DNA from: Hevea brasiliensis
Lineage: Eukaryota; Streptophyta; Magnoliopsida; Malpighiales; Euphorbiaceae
DNA length: 64,000 nucleotides
Assembly (NCBI RefSeq): GCF_030052815.1
Contig: NC_079510.1
Coordinates: 51,116,725 to 51,180,724 of the forward strand
Direction of reading: 5' to 3'
Translations under genes and position numbers: made by a program
Shown: positions 34,094 through 46,577 of the stretch, one piece after another
Position numbering within the stretch: the first letter of the stretch is position 1
Layout: every line of letters begins with the position of its first letter
The notes under the pieces: model-generated
Database searches by the model: none
The model's input: the letters and a program-made list of their open reading frames with translations, nothing else
What the model was told of the DNA's origin: nothing

Positions 34094-37000
34094 TTCTTCC
34101 TCCCTTAAGAAAAATTCGTCCTCGAATTTTTGAATAACAAAGAAATAAGGAAAAGAAGATTATTAGAACAAGTGCAATCATTACTCCTTCAGCTTTGCAG
34201 AGATTGGTAAAACATTTATTCTTCAAACTCTTCGTATATTATATATGATATTCTACCGCTCTCTGATTCTACTATAGTATCTTATTTGTCATCATCTCTT
34301 TCTAGAAATGCTCTTATCTCTTGGCTATTCACTGATCACTCTTCTAACATCTCAGGTATTCATTATAACTCTATTACTCTCGATTTTAATCTCTGATAAC
34401 TTTAATTAACTTTGGCGCTTACGTCACTTTTATTACGCTTTATCGTGTCTCTTAGTGACTTCAGTCCTCATCCCTTTGTTTCAATAATCTCTGTTTTCCC
34501 AAAACATGACTTATGTTCCTTATCTTAAGGCATCCTATGAGTAGCTTTCCTGTAGCACCTAATCTAGGCATCTTGTTCGAGATCTTCACTCTCCTTATGA
34601 CCTCAGTGGTCAATACCTATAAATCTTCTCACTCCCATGATAGTTCAAAATTTTTAATCTCTTTTGTGTCATTATTAAGGTACTTAGACCAACCTCTATC
34701 CATCTTATGTAACTAGTCAGGTAGAGTCTCCTCCAAGGGCCAAGTGTATCATTTATCAACATTGGAAAGTGAACTAGGTCTCTCCTTCTAAGTAACAAAG
34801 TGTTTATATTCCCTGACAACTCAATCCATGCGACTTTATCAATTCTCACTCCTCCTTTGGAATGAGAATATCTGGACTTCTTCCTAAAACTTCTTAGTAT
34901 GTGGCCTACTTCTGACACATTGGCACTTAGATCGAGGCTCTACTACTCCTTTAATCTATCACCTCATAATAACTTGTTTTAAACATCTCTTGGTGTGTTC
35001 CTAGCATACCTATTCCTTCTTATCCTCATTATTATAACTAGCTTCACCGAGCTTTCTTCCTGTCCTTTGGATCTTATCCACTTCCTTTTCCTGTTTCTAC
35101 TATTGTTGATATCTTTTCAACCTACTGTACTTATTCTTTAACCTTTGTTTTCTCTCATTCTTATACTTTATCCTTCAAGGATGTCCATCCCATCATCAAC
35201 TTTAACTTTCATCTTATTTCTGAGTCTTATCTTGATTACTAGTTCTATTACTCCGAGAATTCTAACCTTACGATTTACTCCTACAAGCACATTCTTCACC
35301 TTCTGTAACACTTGTAGTTAAGCATAGAAAATTTTTCTTGTATCCCCTTTTTCCAACTTAACTATCAGAACATTATTATTCCCTACCAGCCTTAGTAAGA
35401 AATTGCTTATCCTGGATGAATAGGAGCCCCATAAACTATAAGTTCCATCTGAACTAACACGGCTGTGGGAAATATGTGTCATGCCTTAATTCCAAATAAG
35501 ATACTTCACGTGTTCATTCTCCTTAATATAATCACATATACTGCCCATAGCTTTTTAAACTTCAACCTCGACTTTTCTCATTAGAAACAATTTCATCTAT
35601 TGAAACTCATCCATAAATAGTACTTCCTCTAGCTCATAATTTAAAACAGTTGCAAACCTTGGTAGCTAACTCCATTTAACTCCTGTTACTATTCTGATCG
35701 TCCTTTCATACTTAACACTAGGTACGTACTTACTATCATTCTCATATCAGGAAATTATGTATGAATTGGTGCCTACCAAACTCTCAAATAACTAGGTCTC
35801 ATTGACTTAGTCTCTGTTCCTTATATAACCTTCTAGAACCAAAAGCACAAGCTAAACTTGAAAAGAAAGAAAAATATCCTCTTATATTCAACTACGCCGA
35901 TTGTCCATATAATAACGTTTAACCTATGTTTTTTAGTCTTTCTCTTCAAATTTCATCATCTCTTAGCACAATTGTGCTCTACCTATAAGGTATCATCTGC
36001 ATGAACCCTTTACCGTACCATTGTCCTTCCTGATATAATATTTTATAATTTATTAACTTTACTTATACTCGACCTATGATTCATATCTATTATCATTTAT
36101 ATTGTGCCCTTAACTTTTGTTGATTCCTGAAAGATTTCTCTTACTAATAGATTCTTCCAACACTAATTCCACCCTTATCTATGGTCATTAATTTGATGCT
36201 TGAACTTTCTAGTGATTTATAACCACCCAGGCTTGTCACTTCTCATTCTACCGCTACTGTCGTTCTGTCATTATTACTTCACTGCAAAGTGATTCTGTTT
36301 GTCACACTAAAAATGTTTGCCTAACATTTATAATGAACCTCAACTACCTTTTCACTATCTCAAAAGTCTAACCTAAAGCCTCTGTGTCATTACCTATCAT
36401 TCTTTTCCTCGCATCATACCTATTTGACCCCTTAGATTGACTTTTATTCAACTTACTGCTTACTAACTTTTCTTTCTCTACCTAATTATGTAATCCGCAA
36501 TACGACTGCACACCTTCTAGCTTTTGCTCATTATTATAGTATTCCTCGCCTAATCTTCTTGATACTGTTAACAAATTAAAAGAATCTTGCTCCATTGCTA
36601 TCCACTTCACTTTAGAAAATAGGGAATAAATAAAGTATGATCCAATCATGTAACTCCAAGCTCTATGTTTTAACCCCTGTCACAATCTCAGCTACATTAT
36701 GCTATGAGTATCACATTCCTAGATTCCATACCTCCATCACTATTCTCACTAATATGGTCCCATTTCGGGTTCTCCATCCTTGTCATTTACCTTGACAAAA
36801 ATAACACTTAGCCTACCCTATATCTTAACTTTGTTCCTTTTATTCTGCGCCCTTCAGGTTGTCATTTCATTTATTTCCTTTGTCTTACCCAAAATAGAAC
36901 TTGACTATTCTATTCCCGGTTCCATTCTTCTTCCTAACATGACAGCTGTACTTGCTAACTATATCTTTCAGGGTCTCTATCGCGTTATCATATGTCTGTG

Positions 37001-38351
37001 CCACTCAGATTTGGTCCTTTGACCACTCTAGCTAGTACTCCCACTGGCATTTAGATTATATTGCATCTGCAATCAATTGTCCAGACTTTCATTCTGCACT
37101 TTCTTTATCCATTGACCTTCTATGATTTATCTTTGCTAATTTATTACTCTTAATACTGTTATAATTAAATTATACTATTGTTTTGAACAATATGAAGTTA
37201 GAAAAGAATTCAGGAAATTACAGTCATACTTTTATTGTATGATTTCTATTCTTATCCTTTAGCTTACATAATACCCTAACTTGCTGCAACAAAGGTACTA
37301 CATTTACCACCTTGCCCAAAACCATGTCAAATTAATGTCTCTCTTATCATATTATAGCTCTGTAAATCATCAATTCATAGTTTCGACCTTCTCTAGGTAG
37401 TAGGGTTGTACTTTATTCCATACTGATACACACAAGGTATTCTATTCTCACTAAGTTCTAAGCAAAATGTTTATCGTTCTGCAAAAGCCATCCAAAATTC
37501 CATACCTAAGACTAGATGGTCTCACTCTATAGGTATCACCTTTACTTTGCAACTAGTCCAAAACCTCTGGTCTGATGGCAACTCTTACTGTAACTCTAGC
37601 TCATGCTAGGGTAACTGAGTCACTGACTCTAGTTACCACCCAACTGTGACCTTTCAATATTCTAACTCTAGACTCCTAACTAGGAGTTCCCAACTCCTCT
37701 GCAAATATAAAACTCTGTTCTAGCATAACTGTACCAAAACAGAAGCCATCCGCAAACACCCTCATTATGGAGCACCACGGGGATGCACGCAGCTCTACAC
37801 AATAATCTCATGTCGGTACTGTAATCTGCAGCTTACAGAGCAGACATCGAGAACATTGTATAGTTACTACGATACGTCCCGACAGACTAGGTCTCCCAAT
37901 TTCTTATCTCTCTTGAATCTTCTATTATCAAAAACTTATTCTGACTGGGTCATCTACTGATGATTGTCAGCAGTGGTATCCTCATTCTTATCTAGGCCAA
38001 CTGTACTTTCAAGACTCACTTTTATGTACTCGTGCCTTGCACGAAATGGGCACACCATTTAAACCCATACTGACAAAAATATAGTATTTATTGGAGTACA
38101 TATCCTCATGATAGACCTCAACATGTCTACTAACTCTATTTCACCTTTTTATGTACTCCACGAAAATCAAGACACTAACTGAGGCACTTTTATAGTTCCC
38201 GAGGTATAACGCAAAATCTAGAAACAAGGAATTATAGAAAAAGACGAAACGGAATCCTATACTCCGCATGTAACATCCTAACAAGACTCCTTTTACACTC
38301 CCAATTATATTATTTCCCATGAATCTAGAGCCTAAGCTCTGATACCAACTT
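34094..38351 (-). other. Non-coding interior of the nested element
   Basis: Pyrimidine-rich on the plus strand. The longest frames are 102 codons (34610-34918, minus) and 80 codons (36780-37022, plus). Neither carries a retroelement motif that I can name. Near 34094 it keeps the reversed gypsy 3' signature CCCTTAAGAAAAATTCGTCC. Confidence 0.75.
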
Positions 38352-40854
38352 TGTCACGACCCAACCTATGGGCCGGACCCAAGACTAGGACACAGGCGAC
38401 TTAAAGCCCCCGAGGCCCGTAGTAAGCCTAACTATTCCTCAAATCCATAACCAGGCTCACAATTTAGACCCAATATGCATATAAGATAATTTAAATTAAA
38501 CTGTTATAATTTCATTTTGGGCCAACTTAGCCCAGAACTTTTCAGAAAACTAAAATCAGGGGAGCCCAGCTCAACCCTGTTACCTCATTTACAAAATGTT
38601 TAAATACCATACAAATCTTCATTTATAAATCTCAAAAATTTAAATTAACACAATTTCTAACAAGGTCCACACTATTACTAACACATGCGGAGTTCTAGAT
38701 TTCAAATTTTGAAAAATAAATAAACAATTAAATAACCGACGTTAAACCTGCAAGGAAGAAAGCAGGTTGCTCTGTAAAAGAACTCCTCCTGTAGCCTGGA
38801 AAAATAGATGAACAGGAGTGAGCGTTCAACTCAGAGAGTAAAATATCAATTTTAACCATAATCTCTATAACTATCTAAAACTAATGCACCCTGTAGAGTG
38901 AAATGCAACATCAGCAATAATTTCGCATCATAACAGCAAAAAGGTAATTTGGAGCACTCACACACCCAGTAATATCAATCATAATATATGGAGCCGATCC
39001 CTATACTGACTCTCTTAAATCCAACCTTGTGCCAGCGAAGAACTCAGCTCGGACTTCCACTTAATAACCAAATCGGGGTCCCAGCGAAGAACTCAAGCCG
39101 TGTCTACCCCGAAGGACCGGGTCCCAGCGAAGATCTCAAGCCGTGTCTACCCGTCCTATCCATAGTCCACACCACATCACACGCACGCACACTGCTCCAA
39201 ATTACCACAACAACATCCATGGCACTTAACAGTTATGAATGCAACATAAAACGTGCCTAGAGTTTAACTACATAGATATTTACATATAAGTGATGCATGG
39301 GCATGCTTGAACATATAATAATATCGAAATTACAATTAAAATTAATATTTTACTCACAGTACACTGATGACTATTGTGGCTGCTGGATGCAGAAAAATAG
39401 CTGACCTCGATCACCTAATAATTAAATTATAAATTTTATTAGTACTAAGTTAAGATAAAACTCTAAAGAGGCAATAGACAGCCTAATTCATGCCGGAAAT
39501 CCAGCAGAGTTTCCCCTATACCTGGGACCTACCCAACTTGCAAAAAGGCTCAAATAACACTTCTAAATTCTCAATTTCCACAACCACATCTCATCAATAT
39601 CACATGGCCCCTCCTGGGCCCTCCAAATAAGACAATACTCAAAATCTTAAAAATTACGTTTTAGTCCCTATAATTGACATTTTTCAAAAATTCACTCAAA
39701 CAAGCTCTAAAAATTCTAAAATTTTGCCCCGCGGTCCTTAATAATATTATAAGGCTATTGCAAAATGAATTATAATTTTTTAATCGCCCATGAATATTTT
39801 ATTCAAGAATTTTACTCGATTCTATAAGTTTCCAACATCTAAAATATTCTTAATTTAACCTAATTAAATATTCACATATTTAAACCTCCATCCTCAAGCT
39901 TCAACTAATTATATAAAATTTAATTATCTTAATTTCAAATAATCTTATATGCCCATATGCTAAAAATCTAACTAAATTCCATCTATATTTTTCAAAAATA
40001 TTCTACAATCACTCAAAAATTCAACAAACACCATAGAATATCTCCAAATAATTTTACTTTCATCATATATTTTTCTTAGAATTTTTCTCCAATTTTTTCT
40101 GTTTAAGAAACACTGTATTTATGCTCCACAGACAGAGAAATAATAAAAATTATCTTACCCGAAGTTTATCTGTGTCTCAAAAATTCCAAAAATTTATAAG
40201 GAAGCCTCTGGAAGTTGAATTATCTCCATAGCCACCCCAGCCACCACCGCATCGCGGTGGCCGGCCGTCGGTCGCCGGCGACATTTGCCGGATCTGATCA
40301 TACCACCATATTCCTCTCCTCTTCCTCAGTCTATAGGTGGTCTCGGATCGTCGATCCAACGGTTGGATCGTCGTAGATCTAACGAAAAAGCTTGAAAAAC
40401 CCGAAACTTCTCTCCTCCATATCTCACTCATCCGACCTCCATTTGCTGCAAAATTGGTATCAAAAGAAAGCTCTCGGAACAAGATTTCTAACGCCACCTG
40501 AATCGCCTCGATCGGACGTCGGATGAAGCTGGAATCGCGCCAGAAAGTCACTGCCCACTGTGCGCGCATTTTCTCTCTCATCTCCCTCTCTTGTTGCCGT
40601 TTCTGGTGTCTGGCCATCGCCGGAGGGTCGCCGGCCGGGTGGGAAGCTGCTTGGGAGGTCGCCGGTCAGGAGAAAGAAAGAAAGAAGAAGAAGAGAGGGA
40701 AGGAGAGGAAAGAAGAGAAATTGGGGAGGGGTCCTCCGGTTGTTCTTTTTAATTTTTTTTTTTTTTTTTTATAATAAAAAGTTGGCAGTGTGACAGTGGA
40801 AATCCACTGTCACACGCCAAAGTCAATTCAATTTTTTTTTTTGTGGTTGTTACA
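38352..40854 (-). repeat. LTR of the nested element, right (5') copy
   Basis: About 2503 bp. It is close to the left copy, but differs by an inserted AACAAGGTCCACAC-like stretch near 38657-38674 and by CAG/CGA-type changes near 38375-38400 and 38990-39010. Confidence 0.9.
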
Positions 40855-40859
40855 TTTAC

Positions 40860-42032
40860 TAACTAGTTTACTACTGTTGCCAAAATTTCATTAGTTTGTT
40901 AAATGATCAGAGTTGCTCAACTTTGCACAAAAAGACAAAATAACGGCTATTTTATCTTGAGCAGAGTGTATAATGTTCCAAAAAAGGTTTCAAACGGACT
41001 AAAATAATTTGGGACTATAAATACACCTTCTTTACTTCATTTTACACTTGATGAAAGCTTACATTTGAACTCCAACTTTGATTTTTCATTTATTGTTTTC
41101 ATTCAAGAGCTTTGAAGTCTTTGAGCTGGCATTGGCAAATCTACTCATCTCTTCTTTATAGCTTGATTTGTATTAAGTGAGAGTGAGTACTAAAACTTTG
41201 AATTGCATTTAAGAGAGGTTGTACAAGCACCTATTGAAGCTTTAGAGTGTGAGTGCTTGAGATAGCACTTGTCAAAGGTTCAAGCTACCTTGGTAAAAGC
41301 TTGGTGTTGAAAAAGTGTAAAGGGCTTTTGGTCTCTTGCTTTTAAAAGAGCAAATAGTGGAGAGAAGACTCAAAGAAGGTTCTTTGAGAGAGTGGATGTA
41401 GACTAGTTAAGTCGAACCACTATAAAAATCATTGTGTTTGATCTCTCTAACCTTAACCTCTTTACTTTTGTGCAATTTAATTTTTATACATGACATTGAA
41501 TGTTGAATGAATAGATTGAGTTGGTATATTTGAGAATTTATGAGTATGATGAGAAACTAGTTGAATATCTTATGATGCATGTTATGTTAAAAATTACTAT
41601 AAATATTGATTAAAGCTTGAATTGCAATTTAGGGACACTTCATTAAAATACATATCACTGTCATTATATATTAAGGAGCACCTAGTTGAACAAAGTCATA
41701 ATTTTTCATTAGGCTACAGGGAATTTAATTGAATGTTGAATGAATAGATTGAGTTGAATGAATAGATTGAGTTGGTATATTTGAGAATTTATGAGTATGA
41801 TGAGAAACTAGTTGAATATCTTATGATGCATGTTATGTTAAAAATTGCTATAAATATTGATTAAAGCTTGAATTGCAATTTAGGGACACTTTATTGAAAT
41901 ACATATCACTGTCATTATATATTAAGGAGCACCTAGTTGAACAAAGTCACAATTTTTCATTAGGCTACAAGCAAGGGCCGAAAAATTATTAAAGTCCAAT
42001 TCACCACCCTCTTGGACTATTTTGGGACAATA
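40860..42032 (+). repeat. Copia 5' LTR, part 2, with a ~250-bp tandem duplication
   Basis: It continues the LTR after the nested insertion and includes the probable LTR promoter ACTATAAATACACCTTC (about 41014-41030). A ~250-bp segment is present twice (about 41490-41740 and 41741-41990) but once in the 3' LTR, which accounts for the length difference between the LTRs. Confidence 0.85.
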
Positions 42033-42035
42033 AAT

Positions 42036-42047
42036 TGGTATCAGAGC
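42036..42047 (+). other. Copia primer binding site (initiator tRNA-Met)
   Basis: TGGTATCAGAGC lies a few bases after the 5' LTR end. Confidence 0.9.
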
Positions 42048-42091
42048 TTGTCTCTCTTGCTTAGGGTGTTACAACTTTGGAGTGATCCATA

Positions 42092-43831
42092 ATGGCTGGT
42101 TCATCTAGCAACACTGCCGGTATACCCGCACCACTAGCTGAAGGCTACTCAATTACTAGACCACTACTCTTCAATAGCACTAATTATTCATTTTGGAAAG
42201 TAAGAATGAGAAATTTCATACAATCTGTAGATATTGATGCATGGAGAATTATTAAAAATGGTCCACATGTTCCTAAAAAGAATGGTCAAGGAACTACAAA
42301 AGTACCAAAACATGAAGATGAATATGATGACAATGATTGGAAGAAAATTTCTATAAATGCTAAAGCTATTAATATTTTGCATTGCTTACTTGACCTTAAT
42401 GAATACAATCGTGTTTCAGGATGTCAATCTGCTAAGGAAATTTGGGATAAGCTTGAGGTCACTTATGAAGGAACTGATGTCGTCAAGGAGTCCAAAGAAA
42501 ACCTCCTTATCCGAGATTATGAGCTATTCGAAATGAAGCCAGGAGAATTAATTGCGGATATGAGTACAAGGTTTACTGATCTTGTAAATCTTCTCAAAGC
42601 ACTTGGTAAAAGATTTGAGGAAGCTAAACTTGTGAAGAAAATTCTTAGATCAATTCCAAAATCTTGGGAAGCAAAGACTACAGTTATCCAAGATACCAAA
42701 GATTTTAAAACTTTCACTTATGATGAACTCATTGGATCTCTCATTGCACATGAGATGGTATATAAGAAAGATGAAGTTGAAAATGAGCAAAAGAAGAAGA
42801 AAAACATTGCTCTCAAGTCAAACAAGGATGAAGATAAGAAGAAAGGAGTTGCATTCAAAGTTGACTCAAGTGACAACTCAAGTGCTTCAAGTGATGATGA
42901 TGATGAAATGGCTATGCTTGCAAGAAAATTCAAAAGAGCTTTCAAGAAGGGAGGAAGCAAATACAAGAAATTCTTGAAAAAGTATACTTCTAAGGATAAA
43001 CATTTCAGGGATTCAAAAGAAGAAATTGTATGCTATGAGTGTCACAAACCTGGACATATCAAGCCCAAATGTCCATTACTCAAAAAGAAGAAAGGAAAAG
43101 AAGATAGGAGCAAGAAAGCTATGAAAGTAGTATGGAGCAACAGTGAAGAATCTTCAAATGATGAATCAAGTGACAAAGAGACTGCTCTTCTTTGTATGAT
43201 GGCACTTGAAGAGAAAGTCGAGAGTTCACAAAAGGAAGAAGAAAGTGACAATGAGGTAAACTCTTATGAATCTCCTAATGTAGAAGAACTTGAACTTGCA
43301 TTTGCTAGAGTATATGATGAGTATAGAAATTATAAGAGAAAGTGCACTAAAATGAATTTAGAAATTGAATCATTGAGATCACAAAATATTGCCATGTCCA
43401 ATGTGTATAAAGAAAATGAATTTTACAAAGGACAAATTGCCTTGTTTAAAGAACTAGATTTAGAGTTGAAAATCTCAAAAGAAACTTGTGAAATGCTCAT
43501 TGAGAAAAATAAAGTTCTTGAAGCTAAAATAGAATCTTTGAAAAATGATTTGGCAAAATTTATAAAAGGAAAAGAAACTCTAGATGTACTTCTTGGAAAC
43601 CAAAGAATTTCAAATGAAAAATATGGAATTGGTTTTGTTGGTTTCATGAACTATGGCAAATACAAGAATTATTTCATTAAAGCATCTACATCCTCTTTGC
43701 CCAATGTCACATGTTATTATTGCAATAAAAGAGGTCATATGATTAGTTCTTGTGCACTTAGGAAGGATCTTCTTAAGGTAAAGAAGGTATGGGTGCCAAA
43801 GGGAACCTTACCTAAAGTCACTAACCCCTAA
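42092..43831 (+). CDS. Copia gag polyprotein
   Basis: A 579-residue intact frame. The N-terminal part is a UBN2/copia-type gag: LLFNSTNYSFWKVRMRNFIQ, then KEIWDKLEVTYEGTDVVKES and LLIRDYELFEMKPGELIADM. Residues ~235-290 are Lys- and Asp-rich. The first zinc knuckle CYECHKPGHIKPKC is near residue 312 and a second one CYYCNKRGHMISSC is near residue 545. A coiled-coil-like acidic stretch (residues ~400-500) lies between them. The long gag with two knuckles is characteristic of SIRE-type copia. It ends in a TAA, and the protease frame downstream is offset by two bases. Family role: particle assembly and RNA packaging. Confidence 0.88.
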   Translation: MAGSSSNTAGIPAPLAEGYSITRPLLFNSTNYSFWKVRMRNFIQSVDIDAWRIIKNGPHVPKKNGQGTTKVPKHEDEYDDNDWKKISINAKAINILHCLLDLNEYNRVSGCQSAKEIWDKLEVTYEGTDVVKESKENLLIRDYELFEMKPGELIADMSTRFTDLVNLLKALGKRFEEAKLVKKILRSIPKSWEAKTTVIQDTKDFKTFTYDELIGSLIAHEMVYKKDEVENEQKKKKNIALKSNKDEDKKKGVAFKVDSSDNSSASSDDDDEMAMLARKFKRAFKKGGSKYKKFLKKYTSKDKHFRDSKEEIVCYECHKPGHIKPKCPLLKKKKGKEDRSKKAMKVVWSNSEESSNDESSDKETALLCMMALEEKVESSQKEEESDNEVNSYESPNVEELELAFARVYDEYRNYKRKCTKMNLEIESLRSQNIAMSNVYKENEFYKGQIALFKELDLELKISKETCEMLIEKNKVLEAKIESLKNDLAKFIKGKETLDVLLGNQRISNEKYGIGFVGFMNYGKYKNYFIKASTSSLPNVTCYYCNKRGHMISSCALRKDLLKVKKVWVPKGTLPKVTNP

Positions 43832-43863
43832 GGACCCAAAGTTGCTTGGGTACTTAAAGCTCA

Positions 43864-44916
43864 ATGATTAAATTTCAGGTTTGTTTTAAAGGGATAAAGA
43901 AAAGTGAAAAATGGTATATAGATAATGGTTGTTCAAAGCACATGACCAGTGAAAAGGACAAGTTTTCAAAAATCACAATGGAAGATGGAGGACATGTAAA
44001 ATTTGGAGACAAAGGGAAAGGAAAAATAATTGGAAATGGCACAATTGGAACCAAACCCTGTATTGAAGATGTGTCGCTTGTTGAAGGATTGAAATACAAC
44101 TTACTAAGTGTAAGCCAACTTTGTGATAAAGGTTTTGAGGTATTTGGAAAAGAAAATATAATATCAAGTCAAGAAACGGAACAAATTGATGACAAAGATG
44201 AAGAAACTCAAGGAGATACCACAATAGATGTCCATAATGACAATAAAGATCAAATCAATGAAGAAATGCCAAATTTGGAAGAATTACAAGTAAATGAGCC
44301 CCAACATGAAGATTTACCTAAAGAATGGAGATTCCATAGAAATCATCCCCTAGAAGACATTATTGATGATCCATCTCAGAGGATGATGACTAGAGCACAA
44401 TTGAGAAGATATTTTGGTAATGTTGCTTTTGTTTCACAAATTGAACCCAAATGTTTTGAAGATGCTCAAAATGATAAAAGTTGGATTCTTGCCATGCAAG
44501 AAGAACTAAATCAATTTGAGAGAAATAAAGTTTGGAATTTAGTGCCTAAACCAAAAGATCATTCAATTATTGGTACTAAATGGGTTTTTAGAAATAAAAT
44601 GGATGAAAAAGGCAATGCTGTTAGAAACAAAGCTAGACTAGTGGCTCAAGGCTACAACCAAGAGGAAGGGATTGATTTTTATGAAACCTTTGCTCCGGTT
44701 GCTAGAATTGAAGCTATTAGAATGTTGTATACCTTTGCATGTTACAAGGACTTTATGCTTTATCAAATGGATGTTAAGAGTGCATTTTTAAATGGTTATA
44801 TTGATGAGGAGGTGTATGTTGCACAACCTCCAGGCTTTGAAAATCATGAGCATCCAAATCATGTTTATAAACTTACTAAAGCTTTATATGGTTTAAAACA
44901 AGCTCCTAGAGCATGA
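43864..44916 (+). pseudogene. Copia protease joined directly to RT (integrase missing)
   Basis: A 350-codon frame. The protease start is [12 protein letters not shown], with D-N-G in place of the family [23 protein letters not shown] follows, after which integrase should begin. Instead the frame runs through an acidic linker (about 44150-44330) into [91 protein letters not shown]. It then hits a TGA at 44914-44916, where the family has Trp. The junction is in frame, so the deletion left a readable protease-RT fusion. Confidence 0.88.
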
Positions 44917-45600
44917 TATGAAAGACTTAGTAAATTCCTTTTACAAAATGATTTCCAAAGAGGCAAAATGGACACAACACTTTTTGTTAAGAAGCATCAT
45001 AATGATATGCTCATTATGCAAATTTATGTTGATGATATAATTTTTGGTGCTACTAACGAATCTCTTTGCAAGAAATTTTCTAAGATTATGCAGAATGAAT
45101 TTGAAATGAGCATGATGGGTGAGCTCACATTCTTCCTTGGGCTTCAAATTAAGCAAATGAAAGATGGCATCATCATAAATCAATCAAAGTACATCAAGGA
45201 TATGCTAAAGAAATTTAAAATGGAAGATTTGAAGAGCATGGGCACTCTTATGAGTTCAACAATTAAAATGGACAATGATGAAAAAGGTAAAGAAGTAGAT
45301 ACAAAGCTTTATAGAGGTATGATTGGCTCTCTTTTGTACCTTACTGCATCTAGACCAGACATACACTTTAGTGTTTGCTTGTGTGCAAGATTTCAATCAT
45401 GTCCAAAAGAATCTCATCTAAGTGCAGTTAAAAGGATCTTTAGATACCTCATTGGCACATACTCAATTGGTTTATGGTATCCAAAATGTGAATCATTTAA
45501 TTTTGTTGGTTATAGTGATTCCGATTTTGCTGGAAGTAGATTGGATAGAAAAAGTACTTCAGGTAATTGTCAATTTCTTGGTCTTACACTAGTTTCTTAG
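44917..45600 (+). pseudogene. Copia RT C-part and RNase H start
   Basis: It continues the same frame after the TGA. The RT active site is YVDDIIFG (about 45027-45050). SLLYLTASRPDIHFSVCLCA and GYSDSDFAGSRLDRKSTSG are the RT-RNase H connection and RNase H start. A TAG at 45598-45600 again replaces a Trp codon (VSWHSKKQ in the family). Confidence 0.88.
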
Positions 45601-45973
45601 CACAGTAAGAAACAAACTTTAGTAGCTTTATCTACAGCTGAGGCAGAATATATAGCTGCTGGTAGTTGTGTTTCTCAAATTTTATGGATGAAACAACAAT
45701 TGGAAGATTTTGGTTTAAAATATAATCTTGTTCCAATTAGGTGTGACAAACACAAGTGCCATAAACTTGATCAAAAATCCAGTCCAACATTCAAGAACAA
45801 AACATATTGAGATCAAACATCATTTTGTTAGAGATCATGTTCAAAATGGAAATATCAAAATAGAATTTGTTGCCTCTGAAAATCAACTTGCTGATATTTT
45901 TACAAAACCACTTAATGAGGAAACCTTTTGTAAAATTAGAAGGGAAATTGGTATGAGTGAACCACTTGCTTGA
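45601..45973 (+). pseudogene. Copia RNase H C-part
   Basis: The segment reads TLVALSTAEAEYIAAGSCVS then ILWMKQQLEDFG. A one-base shift occurs at about 45745-45752. It resumes TSAINLIKNPVQHSRTKHIE, IKHHFVRDHVQNGNIKIEFV and LADIFTKPL. This is the normal end of copia pol. Confidence 0.88.
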
Positions 45974-46577
45974 AATTTAAGTCATAGTAATCTAATATGT
46001 TTGCATATTATCCAACGTGTCAGTAATTTGCTGTTATAAAAATTTGCTGAGAAAATCTAAAGAACATTAGCTAACTTATTTGTGTACTTGAGAAATTAGT
46101 TTACTAAGTTGTATGCTAATGTTGCATGACTAAAATTAGTTTGCTGTATCGTGTACTGTTCAAATTTCAAACCAAAAAGTGATTGTGCTTGAAACTCTCT
46201 GCACGTCAAACAATGCACTCACCTATTCACATTTGGTATCACATTCTCAGTGCTGTGTTAGACATATAGAAATATATATATGTGCATATAGAGATAGATA
46301 GACATATTTGAAATAAAAAAAAAAAGTTCTGATAAGGTATACTAGAATAGAAAAGCGCGGGACTCAAGAAACTTAAACCTCTGCTACACGAAACCGTCAC
46401 CCATTTTTTCTCTCTCCTCTGCACAGGCTTACGGCACTACTCGTCCAAAATATTTTTTTTTGGCAAATCTAACCCATTTTCATCAGACCGCTTATCTCTC
46501 TCATTTCTCCTTCATTCATCACTGCACCGAAAGCCATTTTAGATTTCACCATTCTTTTTAGTCTCTATTTCCCATCG

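Larger units (their letters stand above)
31584..40854 (-). mobile_element. Nested non-coding LTR element (LARD-like), related to the gypsy LTR family
   Basis: LTRs 31584-34093 and 38352-40854 (TGTCACGACCC to TTGTTACA) have a perfect TTTAC duplication. The reversed PBS (GCTCTGATACCA, 38336-38347) and the reversed polypurine tract next to 34094 place it on the minus strand. The 4.26-kb interior shows no reading frame longer than about 102 codons and no gag, RT or integrase motif that I recognise. It is a large-retrotransposon-derivative type: long LTRs and a long non-coding interior. Its LTR end CCTATGGGCCGGACCGGCAC and its internal modules are shared with the coding gypsy element at 19248, which could supply proteins in trans (inference). 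Confidence 0.85.

Noticed and set aside
33393..34137. 117-146 codon ORFs in the nested element LTRs (also 40177-40793)
   Set aside because: Frames and stops differ between the two LTR copies; composition is low-complexity GA/CT. No protein motif.
34610..34918. 102-codon minus-strand ORF in the nested element interior as gag or pol
   Set aside because: No zinc knuckle, protease, RT or integrase motif; the surrounding interior is non-coding.
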